The notes below the pieces were generated by a model, which saw only the letters and a list, made by a program, of their open reading frames with translations, had not been told where the DNA came from and did no database searches. From Bacteroidota bacterium (GTDB taxonomy: Bacteria > Bacteroidota > Bacteroidia > Bacteroidales > Lentimicrobiaceae), in the NCBI GenBank assembly GCA_009773455.1, contig WSXU01000001.1, positions 53,186 to 117,185 of the forward strand: a stretch of 64,000 nt of DNA. The letters run 5' to 3'. A program made the position numbers and the translations under genes. Below are positions 26,912 to 35,332 of the stretch, in pieces. The number at the start of each line of letters is the position of its first letter. Positions within the stretch are counted from its first letter, which is position 1.

Positions 26912-27033
26912 CAAGGGCTCATGGGTTTAGGTGGTTATGCAAGTTTAGTCCTCTCCAGCAAGGTTCGTAACAGGGGATAGGCTCGCGTCCACGAAGTCCC
27001 CAACAGCGCATAGCCCCGACCTTTATGGCTATG
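26898..27033 (+). repeat. Cassette-boundary palindromic element C
   Basis: A different sequence from A and B in the middle, but with the same start (GCAGGTAACA) and the same imperfect-palindrome plan. AGCC, AGGT and GGGCT on the left (26898-26919) pair with AGCCCC, ACCT and GGCT on the right (27012-27030), with matching order. It follows the methyltransferase gene and includes its stop codon. Confidence 0.65.
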
Positions 27034-27074
27034 CTAAAAAGAAACGATGAAAAGACAGTAACAGGATAACAGAT

Positions 27075-27082
27075 TAATTTTG
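27075..27082 (+). promoter_or_regulatory. -7 promoter motif for the DUF4405 gene
   Basis: TAATTTTG matches TAnnTTTG. Because it ends 2 nt before the ATG at 27085, translation most likely begins at a later ATG (27124 or 27148). Confidence 0.45.
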
Positions 27083-27123
27083 CAATGAGCCTGCAAAGAC
27101 AAAGCTACTTCAGATTGAAATTA

Positions 27124-27492
27124 ATGAATTTATCAAATTATATCTTTATGAAACAAGCCCCGGAGAAGAAACCGTTTAATAAACGGGCATTTATTTCGAC
27201 AGCCTTATGGGTATCTGGCCTGAGTCTCCCTTTTACCGGATTTATGAATCATTACTTTCAATATGACGTGTTAACTTTGGAAAGACACTTTTGGATGTCC
27301 GCTCACGATATTGCAGGGATATTGTTCGTAATATTTTCATTACTTCATATTTCTTATAATTGGAGAGTATTAGTGAGCTATGCAGTAAAATCCAAAGAAA
27401 TGCTTATCAGTAAAGAAACCCTGACAGCAATAATTTTTGTCATTCTGATAGTGGGCCTGTTTTCATCACATGCTTTTCACATTGATAAATAA
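27124..27492 (+). CDS. DUF4405 small membrane protein
   Basis: A protein of 114-122 residues with three hydrophobic segments: FISTALWVSGLSLPFTGFMN, MSAHDIAGILFVIFSLLHIS and LTAIIFVILIVGLFSS. Histidines at HDIAG, LHIS and near the C-terminus resemble the haem-ligand arrangement of the cytochrome b561-like DUF4405 family, so an electron-transfer or haem-binding membrane role is possible. The open frame extends to an ATG at 27085, but that codon sits at the promoter -7 box. ATG 27124 or 27148 (MKQAPEKK) is more likely. It is preceded by element C and followed by REP-like hairpins. Confidence 0.78.
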   Translation: MNLSNYIFMKQAPEKKPFNKRAFISTALWVSGLSLPFTGFMNHYFQYDVLTLERHFWMSAHDIAGILFVIFSLLHISYNWRVLVSYAVKSKEMLISKETLTAIIFVILIVGLFSSHAFHIDK

Positions 27493-27517
27493 AGTACAGC
27501 CCATAACGACCCCGGAG

Positions 27518-27537
27518 GCACGCATCAGGAGATGCGC
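27518..27537. repeat. REP-like hairpin, copy 1
   Basis: GCACGCATC-A-GGAGATGCGC forms a stem of CGCATC against GATGCG. Confidence 0.75.
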
Positions 27538-27560
27538 ATTAACATAAGCGAAACTCCGTA

Positions 27561-27582
27561 GCACGCATCTGGAGATGCGTGC
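27561..27582. repeat. REP-like hairpin, copy 2
   Basis: A palindrome, GCACGCATC with GATGCGTGC and a 4-nt TGGA loop, preceded by GAAACTCCGTA. Confidence 0.82.
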
Positions 27583-27629
27583 TAACTTTGGGATGTGCAC
27601 TAACAAAGGGCAAAAGTTGAAACTCCGTG

Positions 27630-27651
27630 GCACGCATCCGGAGATGCGCGC
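27630..27651. repeat. REP-like hairpin, copy 3
   Basis: The same hairpin (GCACGCATC...GATGCGCGC), preceded by GAAACTCCGTG like copy 2. The three copies close the right end of the accessory island. Confidence 0.82.
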
Positions 27652-27746
27652 TATCTTAAGCTTAAGGCTTTCAGGTTATCTGGTCTCAGGCAGGTAAATC
27701 ATTCCCTTACCGCACCGGCACCTGTAACCGGTGTTGCTACAATATC

Positions 27747-29237
27747 CTACTCCACATCCGGGATATCATCAAAGTTGAAGCTCATTCTTTTGCCCGCAAT
27801 AAAATCGTAGAGGGTTAGTTTCCTGATTTCATAGAAACTCCGCCAATAGGTATGCAGGGCGGCAATGTAGCCCTGGCGGGCGTTGTCTTTCTCTGCCTGC
27901 GCGATGTTGAGGTCAGTGATCCCGATTTTTCCGATCAGGTAACGCTGTTTGGTTACTTCGTACCGCTTGTCGGCGACGGTATCGCTCTTAGCCGCGATCA
28001 CCAACTGGTTGCGCTGCATATTAAACTGCATCACCTTCAGGAAAACCTCCTGGTCGAAGTCGATCATCTCCTGTTGCACCGCCGTTTTCTGCAGTTCACG
28101 GTCCGATTCAGCAAGTTTGATCTTGCCCCTGGCATAACCCCAGTCGAGGATGGGAATCTGGATGCCGAGTTCCAGCCTTTGCTGGTCCTGCGGATTGTGA
28201 TAGGCATCCTGAAATTTATCGGTGGTTTGAGTAAGTCCGTAAACGGCAAAGAGATTCGCATTGAACCTGTTCTCCGCTTTTGCCTTATTCACGGCACTTT
28301 CTGCTTCAATCATCCGCCGGTTGAAGGCCAGTGCATCGGCCCGGTTTTCCCTGGCTTCGCTCACGGCGAGCTGGGCATCCATAGCCGGCGAAGGCGGTGC
28401 CACCGGGGCAATCAGCACAATGTCATCCTTATCAGGCAACCTCAGGAAAGAGCGCAGATCAAACGTTTTCATCTCTACCTCGAGATTGGCCGCTTCAACA
28501 GCTGATCTGGAATTGAGCAGGCTGAGCTCGATCTGAAGCAACTCATTCTCGGCGATGGTTCCGATGTTATACCTGCCCCGGGCAATCTGGTAAAGCGTAT
28601 CGTTGTTGGCCTGGTTAATCTGCTGAATCTTCAGTCTGATCTGCGCATCCAACAGACTGAAGAAGATGTTGGTAGCCGAAATGGTCACTCTTTCCACATC
28701 TTCCAGGTAGCGTCGTTCCGCCTCGGTGTAACGCATGGGTTCGGTCTTGCGCAACCATTTATAGGCATTGTAGTTGAAGATGGGCTGGCGGATTCCGATG
28801 TTGAGCGGTGATGAAAGGTAGGAAGTAACTGTAGTATCACTGAAAAGGTCAATCCGCTGCAGGTTCGAATTCAGGAAGACCTGCCCGCCGGTAAGCCCGA
28901 TATTTTTTGTCAGGGCAAGACCTGCAGAATAGTTGGCGAGATTTCTTTCGATGAAAAAATCACCTTCGGTCGTGGTTATTTTTTCGATGCTCCTGCTCAG
29001 GCTCGGCAGGGTAGCATCTAGGGTAAGCATTGGCATCAGACCCGCTTTGTAGTTTCGGTATTCCCAGTAACTGCTCCTGAAACGGTGCATGGCAGCCAGG
29101 GCATCGGGTGATTGACGTTTTGCTATTTCAATTACTTCCGGAAGGGTAAAAACACGGGCGTTATCCTGGGCTGAAACCCCTGAGTTTAGTCCTGAAAACA
29201 GCAGTACACAAGTTAATGTTCTGATTACCCTGTTCAT
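27747..29237 (-). CDS. TolC-family outer membrane efflux protein
   Basis: A 496-residue protein with a signal peptide (cleavage near GVSAQ) and the two repeated OEP domains of the TolC family: long alpha-helical coiled regions (for example ENELLQIELSLLNSRSAVEAANLEVE and, in the second half, TDLNIAQAEKDNARQGYIAALH) with intervening beta strands. It would form the outer-membrane channel of a tripartite efflux pump with the permease and adaptor encoded just upstream on the same strand; the gap to the permease is 27 nt. No frame damage is seen. The accessory island begins right after its 3' end. Confidence 0.93.
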   Translation of the reverse strand: MNRVIRTLTCVLLFSGLNSGVSAQDNARVFTLPEVIEIAKRQSPDALAAMHRFRSSYWEYRNYKAGLMPMLTLDATLPSLSRSIEKITTTEGDFFIERNLANYSAGLALTKNIGLTGGQVFLNSNLQRIDLFSDTTVTSYLSSPLNIGIRQPIFNYNAYKWLRKTEPMRYTEAERRYLEDVERVTISATNIFFSLLDAQIRLKIQQINQANNDTLYQIARGRYNIGTIAENELLQIELSLLNSRSAVEAANLEVEMKTFDLRSFLRLPDKDDIVLIAPVAPPSPAMDAQLAVSEARENRADALAFNRRMIEAESAVNKAKAENRFNANLFAVYGLTQTTDKFQDAYHNPQDQQRLELGIQIPILDWGYARGKIKLAESDRELQKTAVQQEMIDFDQEVFLKVMQFNMQRNQLVIAAKSDTVADKRYEVTKQRYLIGKIGITDLNIAQAEKDNARQGYIAALHTYWRSFYEIRKLTLYDFIAGKRMSFNFDDIPDVE

Positions 29238-29264
29238 TATGAACGATTTGCTGTAAGTATTTGT

Positions 29265-30695
29265 CTATTCATAGCGGAGTGAGGCTACCGGATCCTGCAT
29301 GGCTGCTTTTTTCGCGGGCATATAGCCAAACAGAATACCCACCGAGGCTGATACACCAAACGATATAACAATGGAACTGATGGAAACGATGGTAAGTATC
29401 CCGGTAATTTCCATGATGACTTTGGCCAGGGTGAGGCCGAGAAAAATTCCGATAATCCCGCCCGAAAGGCTGATCATAGTGGCTTCGCTCAGGAACTGGA
29501 ATATAACATCGCGGCGGGTGGCGCCTGTGGCCATACGGATCCCGATCTCCTTGGTTCTTTCCATCACAGAAGCCAGCATGATGTTCATAATACCGATGCC
29601 GCCTACAATCAGCGAGATGGAGGCTATGGCACCCAGTACGATGTTGAAAATATCCTTGGTACGCTGTTCCTGTTTCAACAAAAGCTCCGGCACTTTGATT
29701 TCAAAGTCATCCACTCCGGCATGCCTGCGTTTCAGCATCCGGGTGATCACTTCCGAAGTCTGGTTGATAAATTCCGTTTCCTTTACCTGGACCACAATCT
29801 TATCGATCTGATTGTTGCCATCTTCGCTGGCTTCGCCTTCGGAAAAGGACGACATCATGCCACCATCGAAAACCACTGTGCTGCTTCCACCCCGGATCAT
29901 GGCCGTGGTCACCACCGAACGGTCACGGTAACGGAGCAGAATGGTCTGTATAGGTGCATAAACCTGGTTGTTGTAGTCGCTGATGCCCAGGTTTTCGGTC
30001 AGGTTGGCCGATACAGACCGGTTATCGAGAATTCCTGTGACCTTCAGCCATACGTTTCCACATTTCACAAACTGACCGATGGGGTCTACATTGGGAAAAA
30101 GCTTTGCCTTCAACCCTGAGCCAAGGATACAAACAGCCTTGCCATATTTCAGTTGCTCTTCATTAAACATCTCCCCGCGTTCGAGGGTGAGGTTAAACAC
30201 ATCGAAGAAATCGGGGGTTACACCACTCACCTTGCCGTAAACGCTCACCCCTTCTGCCAGAATCGGAGATTCATAGACCACCTCGGGTGACACTTTCGAC
30301 ACCGATGGAATCATGGTTTTAATACTTTCAGCGTCCTTTAACGACAAACCCGGAGAGAATTTTTCGGATGCCTGTTTGCCTTTGTCATCCTTCTTGGCTT
30401 CCTCTTCCATTTTAGATTGACTCCGGGGCATGATGATGATGTTGTTCACCCCAACAAGTTTCATCTGATCGAGGATCTCCTGCTGCGCTCCATTGCCGAT
30501 GGCCAGCATCGCAATCACCGCGGCCACACCGAAAATGATGCCCAGGGCAGTAAGCATCGACCTGAACTTGTTGGCAATTACCGCTTCGAGCGCTATGGTC
30601 AGTATGTAGAGCTTCCTTTCCAACGTGAGGGGTTTAAAGTTTTTCCAACCGCCATTTGGCTGAATTCTCGGGAGGTGAAAGATAAACCTCATCAT
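29265..30695 (-). CDS. ABC transporter permease, MacB/FtsX type (no ATPase domain)
   Basis: A 476-residue permease with a first transmembrane helix near residues 45-65 (TALGIIFGVAAVIAMLAIG), a large periplasmic domain, and three C-terminal helices starting at IASISLIVGGIGIMNIMLAS. The cytoplasmic VMERTKEIGIRMATGATRRDV loop is the MacB/FtsX signature. Unlike MacB it carries no nucleotide-binding domain, and no separate ATPase gene is adjacent. The ATG at 30695 overlaps the adaptor gene by 62 nt; a TTG at 30623, 11 nt after the adaptor stop, is an alternative start. With the adaptor and TolC it should export a peptide, lipid or drug-like substrate. Confidence 0.92.
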   Translation of the reverse strand: MMRFIFHLPRIQPNGGWKNFKPLTLERKLYILTIALEAVIANKFRSMLTALGIIFGVAAVIAMLAIGNGAQQEILDQMKLVGVNNIIIMPRSQSKMEEEAKKDDKGKQASEKFSPGLSLKDAESIKTMIPSVSKVSPEVVYESPILAEGVSVYGKVSGVTPDFFDVFNLTLERGEMFNEEQLKYGKAVCILGSGLKAKLFPNVDPIGQFVKCGNVWLKVTGILDNRSVSANLTENLGISDYNNQVYAPIQTILLRYRDRSVVTTAMIRGGSSTVVFDGGMMSSFSEGEASEDGNNQIDKIVVQVKETEFINQTSEVITRMLKRRHAGVDDFEIKVPELLLKQEQRTKDIFNIVLGAIASISLIVGGIGIMNIMLASVMERTKEIGIRMATGATRRDVIFQFLSEATMISLSGGIIGIFLGLTLAKVIMEITGILTIVSISSIVISFGVSASVGILFGYMPAKKAAMQDPVASLRYE

Positions 30696-31884
30696 CCTTT
30701 TTCAGCCCTGCCGTGATAATAATCTGATTTTCGTTGGTCTGGCCGGTCTTTACCTGTTTGCGAACGGCTTCTCCCACCATATAAACAAAACTTATGCTGT
30801 CGGAGGTGTGTACACTTTCGATGGGCAGGAAAAGAACTTTGGGAATAACCGAGGTGTTGATCACATTCTTGGTGGTCATGGCCGGCCTCAGAATGGAGTC
30901 GAATTCATTGACCTTTATCTTGACTTCGAACACCTTGGCATTTGAATTCCGCATTTGTTCGCCGATGTTGGCCACCTCGGTAACCTCACCGGTGTATTTC
31001 CTTTCCGGGAAGGCGTCGACACTGATTTCAGCTTTCTGGCCGGTCTTGAGTTTGCTGATGTCGATCTCGTTCACATAGGTTTTCGAAATCATAGAGGTCA
31101 GGTTGGGCAGGGTGGCGACAATGTTCTCCCAGGTACTCATGGTTGCTCCTATGCCCATCTTGGAACCATCCCAGTTGCGCTTATAGATAACCATTCCGGC
31201 CTTGGGAGCATTAACTGTAAATCCCTGAAGCACCTCCCTGATCTGTTCGAGCCGCCGCTGAGCCTGGGTAAAGGACGCGGAGACTTCCTGCATATTGGCG
31301 CTAGCTTTATCGAGACGGAGTTTGTAATTTTTCTGGGCCTGCTGGAAGGCACGCTGGGCTTTTTCAAGGTCTATTTTTGCCTGCCGCTGTGTTGCGGGTG
31401 GCTCATAAATGGACTGGTCAACGGTAATCTGCTTTTCTTCCAGCGCGTACTTCATATTGATCAGCTCTTCCCTGGCTGCCCTGAGGTCCATTGACGTATC
31501 GAGCCTTGTTTTGATATACTGGGATTCGAGTTTTTCAAGCTCACTCTCCAGGTCCTTCATCCGGTTGGTAATCTCGGTACGATCGAGTGTAGCCACATAT
31601 TGTCCCGAATCAACAATGGTGCCCTCAGGAATGATGTCGCTGATCTGAACCTGCCAGATCCTGACTTCCCTCAGTGCTGCCGGACCGACGATATTTTCTG
31701 AATTTTTCGCCTCCAGTTCTCCGGTGGTCGTAACATTGATGTTAAAGTCGCCATATTCGACCTTTGCAGTTAAACCCGGTCCACCTTTTGTGTTTCCTGA
31801 GAAGTAGTACCAGCTTGCTGCAACAGCAATCACAACTGCGGGAAGAATGAACCAGAGCTTGCGGTTAAATCGGGGGAAAGCCAT
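30634..31884 (-). CDS. HlyD/MacA-type periplasmic adaptor protein
   Basis: A 416-residue membrane-fusion protein with one N-terminal transmembrane helix (residues ~10-28), a lipoyl-like domain split around a coiled-coil hairpin (about residues 95-225, rich in Glu/Lys/Gln) and a beta-barrel region with the KTGQKAEISVDAFPERKYTG motif (around residue 280). It connects the MacB-type permease to the TolC channel. It is the first gene of the efflux operon; a -7 motif at 31950-31957 gives a leader of about 60 nt. The glycine-rich GMVIYKRNWDGSKMG segment is typical of the MacA-like subgroup of Bacteroidota. Confidence 0.93.
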   Translation of the reverse strand: MAFPRFNRKLWFILPAVVIAVAASWYYFSGNTKGGPGLTAKVEYGDFNINVTTTGELEAKNSENIVGPAALREVRIWQVQISDIIPEGTIVDSGQYVATLDRTEITNRMKDLESELEKLESQYIKTRLDTSMDLRAAREELINMKYALEEKQITVDQSIYEPPATQRQAKIDLEKAQRAFQQAQKNYKLRLDKASANMQEVSASFTQAQRRLEQIREVLQGFTVNAPKAGMVIYKRNWDGSKMGIGATMSTWENIVATLPNLTSMISKTYVNEIDISKLKTGQKAEISVDAFPERKYTGEVTEVANIGEQMRNSNAKVFEVKIKVNEFDSILRPAMTTKNVINTSVIPKVLFLPIESVHTSDSISFVYMVGEAVRKQVKTGQTNENQIIITAGLKKDDEVYLSPPENSAKWRLEKL

Positions 31885-31949
31885 ACCTGATTATTTTATA
31901 TAAAAGAATCAATATCCATGAAATACCGGTTATACATAACCAGTAACGA

Positions 31950-31957
31950 CAAAATTA
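31950..31957 (-). promoter_or_regulatory. -7 promoter motif for the efflux operon
   Basis: On the minus strand this reads TAATTTTG, matching TAnnTTTG. No -33 box is at the normal distance. Confidence 0.4.
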
Positions 31958-32104
31958 AATGATTATTGGATCAGGATGTCTCAATATATGGTAAAACTTA
32001 CAATATAAATTAAACCTCCCGCCTGTAATGATTCAGGAAGCGAAACAATGACATGATGAAACAAAATCAGATAATCAAACGGAAGATAACAGCAATGCCT
32101 GCCA

Positions 32105-33073
32105 CTATTTCAAAAGTTCATCAACAATCTTTTTGACTGTGATGCCTTCCGCCTCGGCTTTATAATTCCTTACGATCCTGTGCCTGAGAATGCTGGTTGC
32201 CACGGCCTGCACATCTTCGATGTCGGGCGAATATTTTCCGTTCATGGCTGCATGACACTTGGCCCCGATGATCAGGTACTGCGAAGCCCGCGGTCCGGCG
32301 CCCCAGGTAAGATATTTATCTGCCCATTCATGTGCCATAGCGGTACCCGGCCTTGTGCGTGATGCTACTTTTACAGCATACTGATACACATTGTCGGCAA
32401 CCGGAATCCGCCTGACCAGGTTCTGGAAGTAGATGATTTCCTCTCCCGACAGAACAACCTGAGGTTCAGCCTGTTTCTCGGTGGTGGTATTTTTTACAAC
32501 ATCTATCTCCTGGTCAAAGGTGGGATAATCGAGCCATATGTTGAACATAAACCGGTCGAGCTGGGCTTCAGGCAGCGGATAGGTACCTTCCTGCTCGATG
32601 GGATTCTGGGTGGCAAGCACAAAAAAGGGTTCAATCAGTTTATGACTTTCACCGGCGACTGTCACGGCTTTCTCCTGCATGGCTTCGAGAAGGGCCGACT
32701 GGGTTTTGGGCGGTGTACGGTTGATCTCATCGGCCAGAATGATGTTTGCAAATACCGGTCCTTTCATAAACCTGAAACGCCTGTTCTCATCCAGGATCTC
32801 TGTTCCGAGGATATCTGAAGGCATCAGGTCGGGGGTGAACTGAATTCTGCTATAGGTAAGTCCAAGGGAGCGCGATATGGAATTCACCAGCAGGGTCTTG
32901 GCCAGACCAGGCACGCCAACAAGCAGAGCGTGACCTTTACTGAAGATGCAGATCAGCACCGATTTAATAACATCGTCCTGCCCTACAATGACTTTTCCTA
33001 TTTCGTCGGTGAGTATTTTGTACTTTCCTACAAATGCGTCAATGGCTTCTACGTCTGATTTATATGGTGTCAT
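32105..33073 (-). CDS. MoxR-family AAA+ ATPase
   Basis: A 322-residue ATPase with Walker A GVPGLAKT (53-60), Walker B plus sensor region in ILADEINRTPPKTQSALLEA and the LATQNPIEQEGTYPLPEAQLDRF segment diagnostic of MoxR proteins. MoxR proteins act as chaperones, usually with a DUF58 and von Willebrand-type partner encoded next door. Here no such partner is downstream; the gene is the last of a unit with three periplasmic foldase genes (18 nt after the SurA-like gene). Its client is therefore unclear, and an envelope-quality role is an inference from context. Confidence 0.93.
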   Translation of the reverse strand: MTPYKSDVEAIDAFVGKYKILTDEIGKVIVGQDDVIKSVLICIFSKGHALLVGVPGLAKTLLVNSISRSLGLTYSRIQFTPDLMPSDILGTEILDENRRFRFMKGPVFANIILADEINRTPPKTQSALLEAMQEKAVTVAGESHKLIEPFFVLATQNPIEQEGTYPLPEAQLDRFMFNIWLDYPTFDQEIDVVKNTTTEKQAEPQVVLSGEEIIYFQNLVRRIPVADNVYQYAVKVASRTRPGTAMAHEWADKYLTWGAGPRASQYLIIGAKCHAAMNGKYSPDIEDVQAVATSILRHRIVRNYKAEAEGITVKKIVDELLK

Positions 33074-33091
33074 AAAGGTTTTTCTGTTAAG

Positions 33092-34438
33092 TTACTTTAA
33101 CTCCCAGGTATGCTTGAATTTACAGTTAAGGTAAGAATCATTGATTCTGAAATAGGTCTTTGCAATTTTTTCGGAAATCCACTTATTGATGGTATCGCCT
33201 CTCTTCTTATTCATTGCCCATTCCATGATGGTGCTGTAATCATCCCTGAGATTGGCTTTATGTGGTTCAGACTTTGATTTCAGGTAATAGAGATTCAGGG
33301 TCTGTTTGCTCTCTTCATTCAGCATGGCCACCGGTCTGGAGATTTCACCAACCTGGAGTTTACTGATGCTGAAAAATACTTTGGGATCAAGCTGGTCTTC
33401 GAGAAAACGGGTATTGCCGGTGCTTTGGTTTACCATAGAGGCACCGTTGATTTTCCCGGGGTCATCCGAAAATTTCAGGGCGGCTTCTTCAAAAGTCATC
33501 TTTTTTTCACGCACCAGTCCGGCCACACTGTCGAGCAGTTTTGAGGCTTTCTGGATATCAGAATCCGATATCTTCGGCATAAGCAGAATGTGCCTCGTGT
33601 TGATCTGTTCACCACGGCGTTCGATCAGCTGAATAATATGGTAACCTGCTTTCGATTTGATGATTTCAGAAATTTCGCCCTTTTTCAGACCAAAGGCGGC
33701 TGCTTCATATTCGGGATAAAGCTGCCCGCGGCCAACAAAGCCTATTTCACCGCTTTTCTTGGCCGATCCGGGGTCATCGGAATACAATACAGCCAGTGTA
33801 CCGAAGCTTTCCCCTTTGATGATGCGGTCGCGAAGCGATTTTAACCTTTCGCGGGTGGCTTCAAGCTCTTCCTTGTTAATGGCCGGTTCTTTGATTATCT
33901 GGCCGACTTCATATTCGGTATCGATCACAGGGATACTGTCCTTGGGAAGGCTGTTGAAATATGCCCTTACTTCCGAAGGGGTTACTTTCAGGTCCTTGAT
34001 GATTTTCTGCTGAACTTCATCCACCATCAGCTGCTCTTTCACCAGGGTTTTGAATTCTTCCCTGATTTCGATCAACGATTTCTTATAAAACTGTTCGAGT
34101 TTTTCCTGTGAGCCAAACTGCTGGATATAATAGCGGAACCTGGCATCCATGGTCTGTTCTATCTGTTCATCGGTCACAACCACACTATCAAGTTCGGCCT
34201 GATTCAGCATGAGTTTCTGAAACAGAAGATCCTCCAGTATCTGGCAGCGGGTGGCCCGGGCATCGGTGATTCCGCCCTGCATTCTGAACTGGATATACTG
34301 GGCCTCAATATCTGACTGCAGGATATAATTGGCCCCGACAACAGCTACCACCTCATCGATCACCTGTTCCTGCGACCAGGCATTGAATGCCAGTAAACTC
34401 AGCAGGGAAATCGCGACCGGGAAAATTATCTTTTTCAT
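33092..34438 (-). CDS. SurA-like peptidylprolyl isomerase
   Basis: A 448-residue periplasmic foldase with a signal peptide (MKKIIFPVAISLLSLLAFNAWSQ), an N-terminal chaperone module and two parvulin-type modules. The first, around residues 175-275, contains FGTLAVLYSDDPGSAKKSGEIG and the KAGYHIIQLIERR closing strand. The second, beginning INTRHILL, is partly degenerate. It would assist folding of outer-membrane proteins in the periplasm. It is the third of a run of foldase genes (35333, 34469, 33092) that ends with MoxR; this cluster next to guaB is a known arrangement in Bacteroidota. Confidence 0.93.
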   Translation of the reverse strand: MKKIIFPVAISLLSLLAFNAWSQEQVIDEVVAVVGANYILQSDIEAQYIQFRMQGGITDARATRCQILEDLLFQKLMLNQAELDSVVVTDEQIEQTMDARFRYYIQQFGSQEKLEQFYKKSLIEIREEFKTLVKEQLMVDEVQQKIIKDLKVTPSEVRAYFNSLPKDSIPVIDTEYEVGQIIKEPAINKEELEATRERLKSLRDRIIKGESFGTLAVLYSDDPGSAKKSGEIGFVGRGQLYPEYEAAAFGLKKGEISEIIKSKAGYHIIQLIERRGEQINTRHILLMPKISDSDIQKASKLLDSVAGLVREKKMTFEEAALKFSDDPGKINGASMVNQSTGNTRFLEDQLDPKVFFSISKLQVGEISRPVAMLNEESKQTLNLYYLKSKSEPHKANLRDDYSTIMEWAMNKKRGDTINKWISEKIAKTYFRINDSYLNCKFKHTWELK

Positions 34439-34468
34439 GTTTATTGTATTTCTAGTATCTGTTGGATC

Positions 34469-35332
34469 TCAGAAAATTTCAAATTCTTTGTTTTCCAATG
34501 CCTTCTGAAAAACTTCCTTCTCCATCCTGTTAATCAGTTCGAGTTTTCGCCGGTTGATGATGATGTTGCGGATGTTTTCCGTTTCATAGCTCAGGGGCGA
34601 AAGGCTCTCCTTTGTTTTGTAGTCATTAAACTTCACTAGGTAAACATAAAGTGAGTCGCTGGTTTCAACAAACGTCCGGTTGCGGAGAAATCCTTCCTGA
34701 TCATCGGCCTGGATGGGGATCTCGCGCTGAAGTTCGGTAAACGGAATCCAGTTACCCCCGTCAATACTGAGCGAAAGCATGGATGACTGGCACAATTCAT
34801 CCAGTTTTTCCAAATCCTGCGGCCGATCCGATTTCAGCAACTGTGCAGCCTTTTTCGCCGGCGCCAGACCGGCTGATGCTTTCGGAATCTTAACGTAACT
34901 ATACCTGACGATATTTTCGCGTAGCTGGAAGTTATCAGGGTTTTGCTCGTAAAACTGCCTTATTTCCTCCTGGTCAACCAGTGTATCCAGTTTCTGCCTG
35001 ATCAGTTCACTTTCATACTCATAGACGATCAATGAATTCCGGTAAGTTTCCAGCCGGTCGGTGAAGTCTTTCTGTTCCGGACTCAGGTTGTTTTCAGCCT
35101 GATGAAGGATTACCTGCCGCTGAATCCAGTTGTCGATGAACTGCCTGACAATCTCAATGCTGTCGATTGATTTGACACCCCTGGGCACAACACCCTGCAA
35201 ATCGGAACGGTAAAGGTATTTATCGTAGGCCTTTGCAATGGCATCCCCCTTTTTCTCTTTCGCAAAGTAATTGCAGGATGCCAGCGCAGCTGTCATTACC
35301 AGAACAACATATATCTTTCCGGAATTCAACAC
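34469..35332 (-). CDS. SurA-like periplasmic lipoprotein without a clear PPIase domain
   Basis: A 287-residue lipoprotein (signal LVMTAALASC) placed between two PpiC/SurA genes. The N-terminal half (WIQRQVILHQAENNLSPEQKDF, then EEIRQFYEQNPDNFQL) resembles the helical chaperone part of SurA/PpiD proteins. The active-site pattern of a parvulin domain is not visible in the remainder, so it is probably a chaperone-only member. The start codon is GTG, directly after the TAG stop of the upstream foldase gene with no gap, indicating tight translational coupling. Bacteroidota homologues are often annotated simply as peptidylprolyl isomerase. Confidence 0.78.
   Translation of the reverse strand: MLNSGKIYVVLVMTAALASCNYFAKEKKGDAIAKAYDKYLYRSDLQGVVPRGVKSIDSIEIVRQFIDNWIQRQVILHQAENNLSPEQKDFTDRLETYRNSLIVYEYESELIRQKLDTLVDQEEIRQFYEQNPDNFQLRENIVRYSYVKIPKASAGLAPAKKAAQLLKSDRPQDLEKLDELCQSSMLSLSIDGGNWIPFTELQREIPIQADDQEGFLRNRTFVETSDSLYVYLVKFNDYKTKESLSPLSYETENIRNIIINRRKLELINRMEKEVFQKALENKEFEIF

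Noticed and set aside
22781..27033. Elements A-C as canonical integron attC sites
   Set aside because: The outer boxes read GGTAAC/GTTACC and do not fit RYYYAAC and GTTRRRY, and no integron integrase is in the window. Only the overall plan is shared.
28855..28880. TTCGAATTC-like tRNA T-loop
   Set aside because: It lies inside the TolC-family coding region and has no acceptor or anticodon stem around it.
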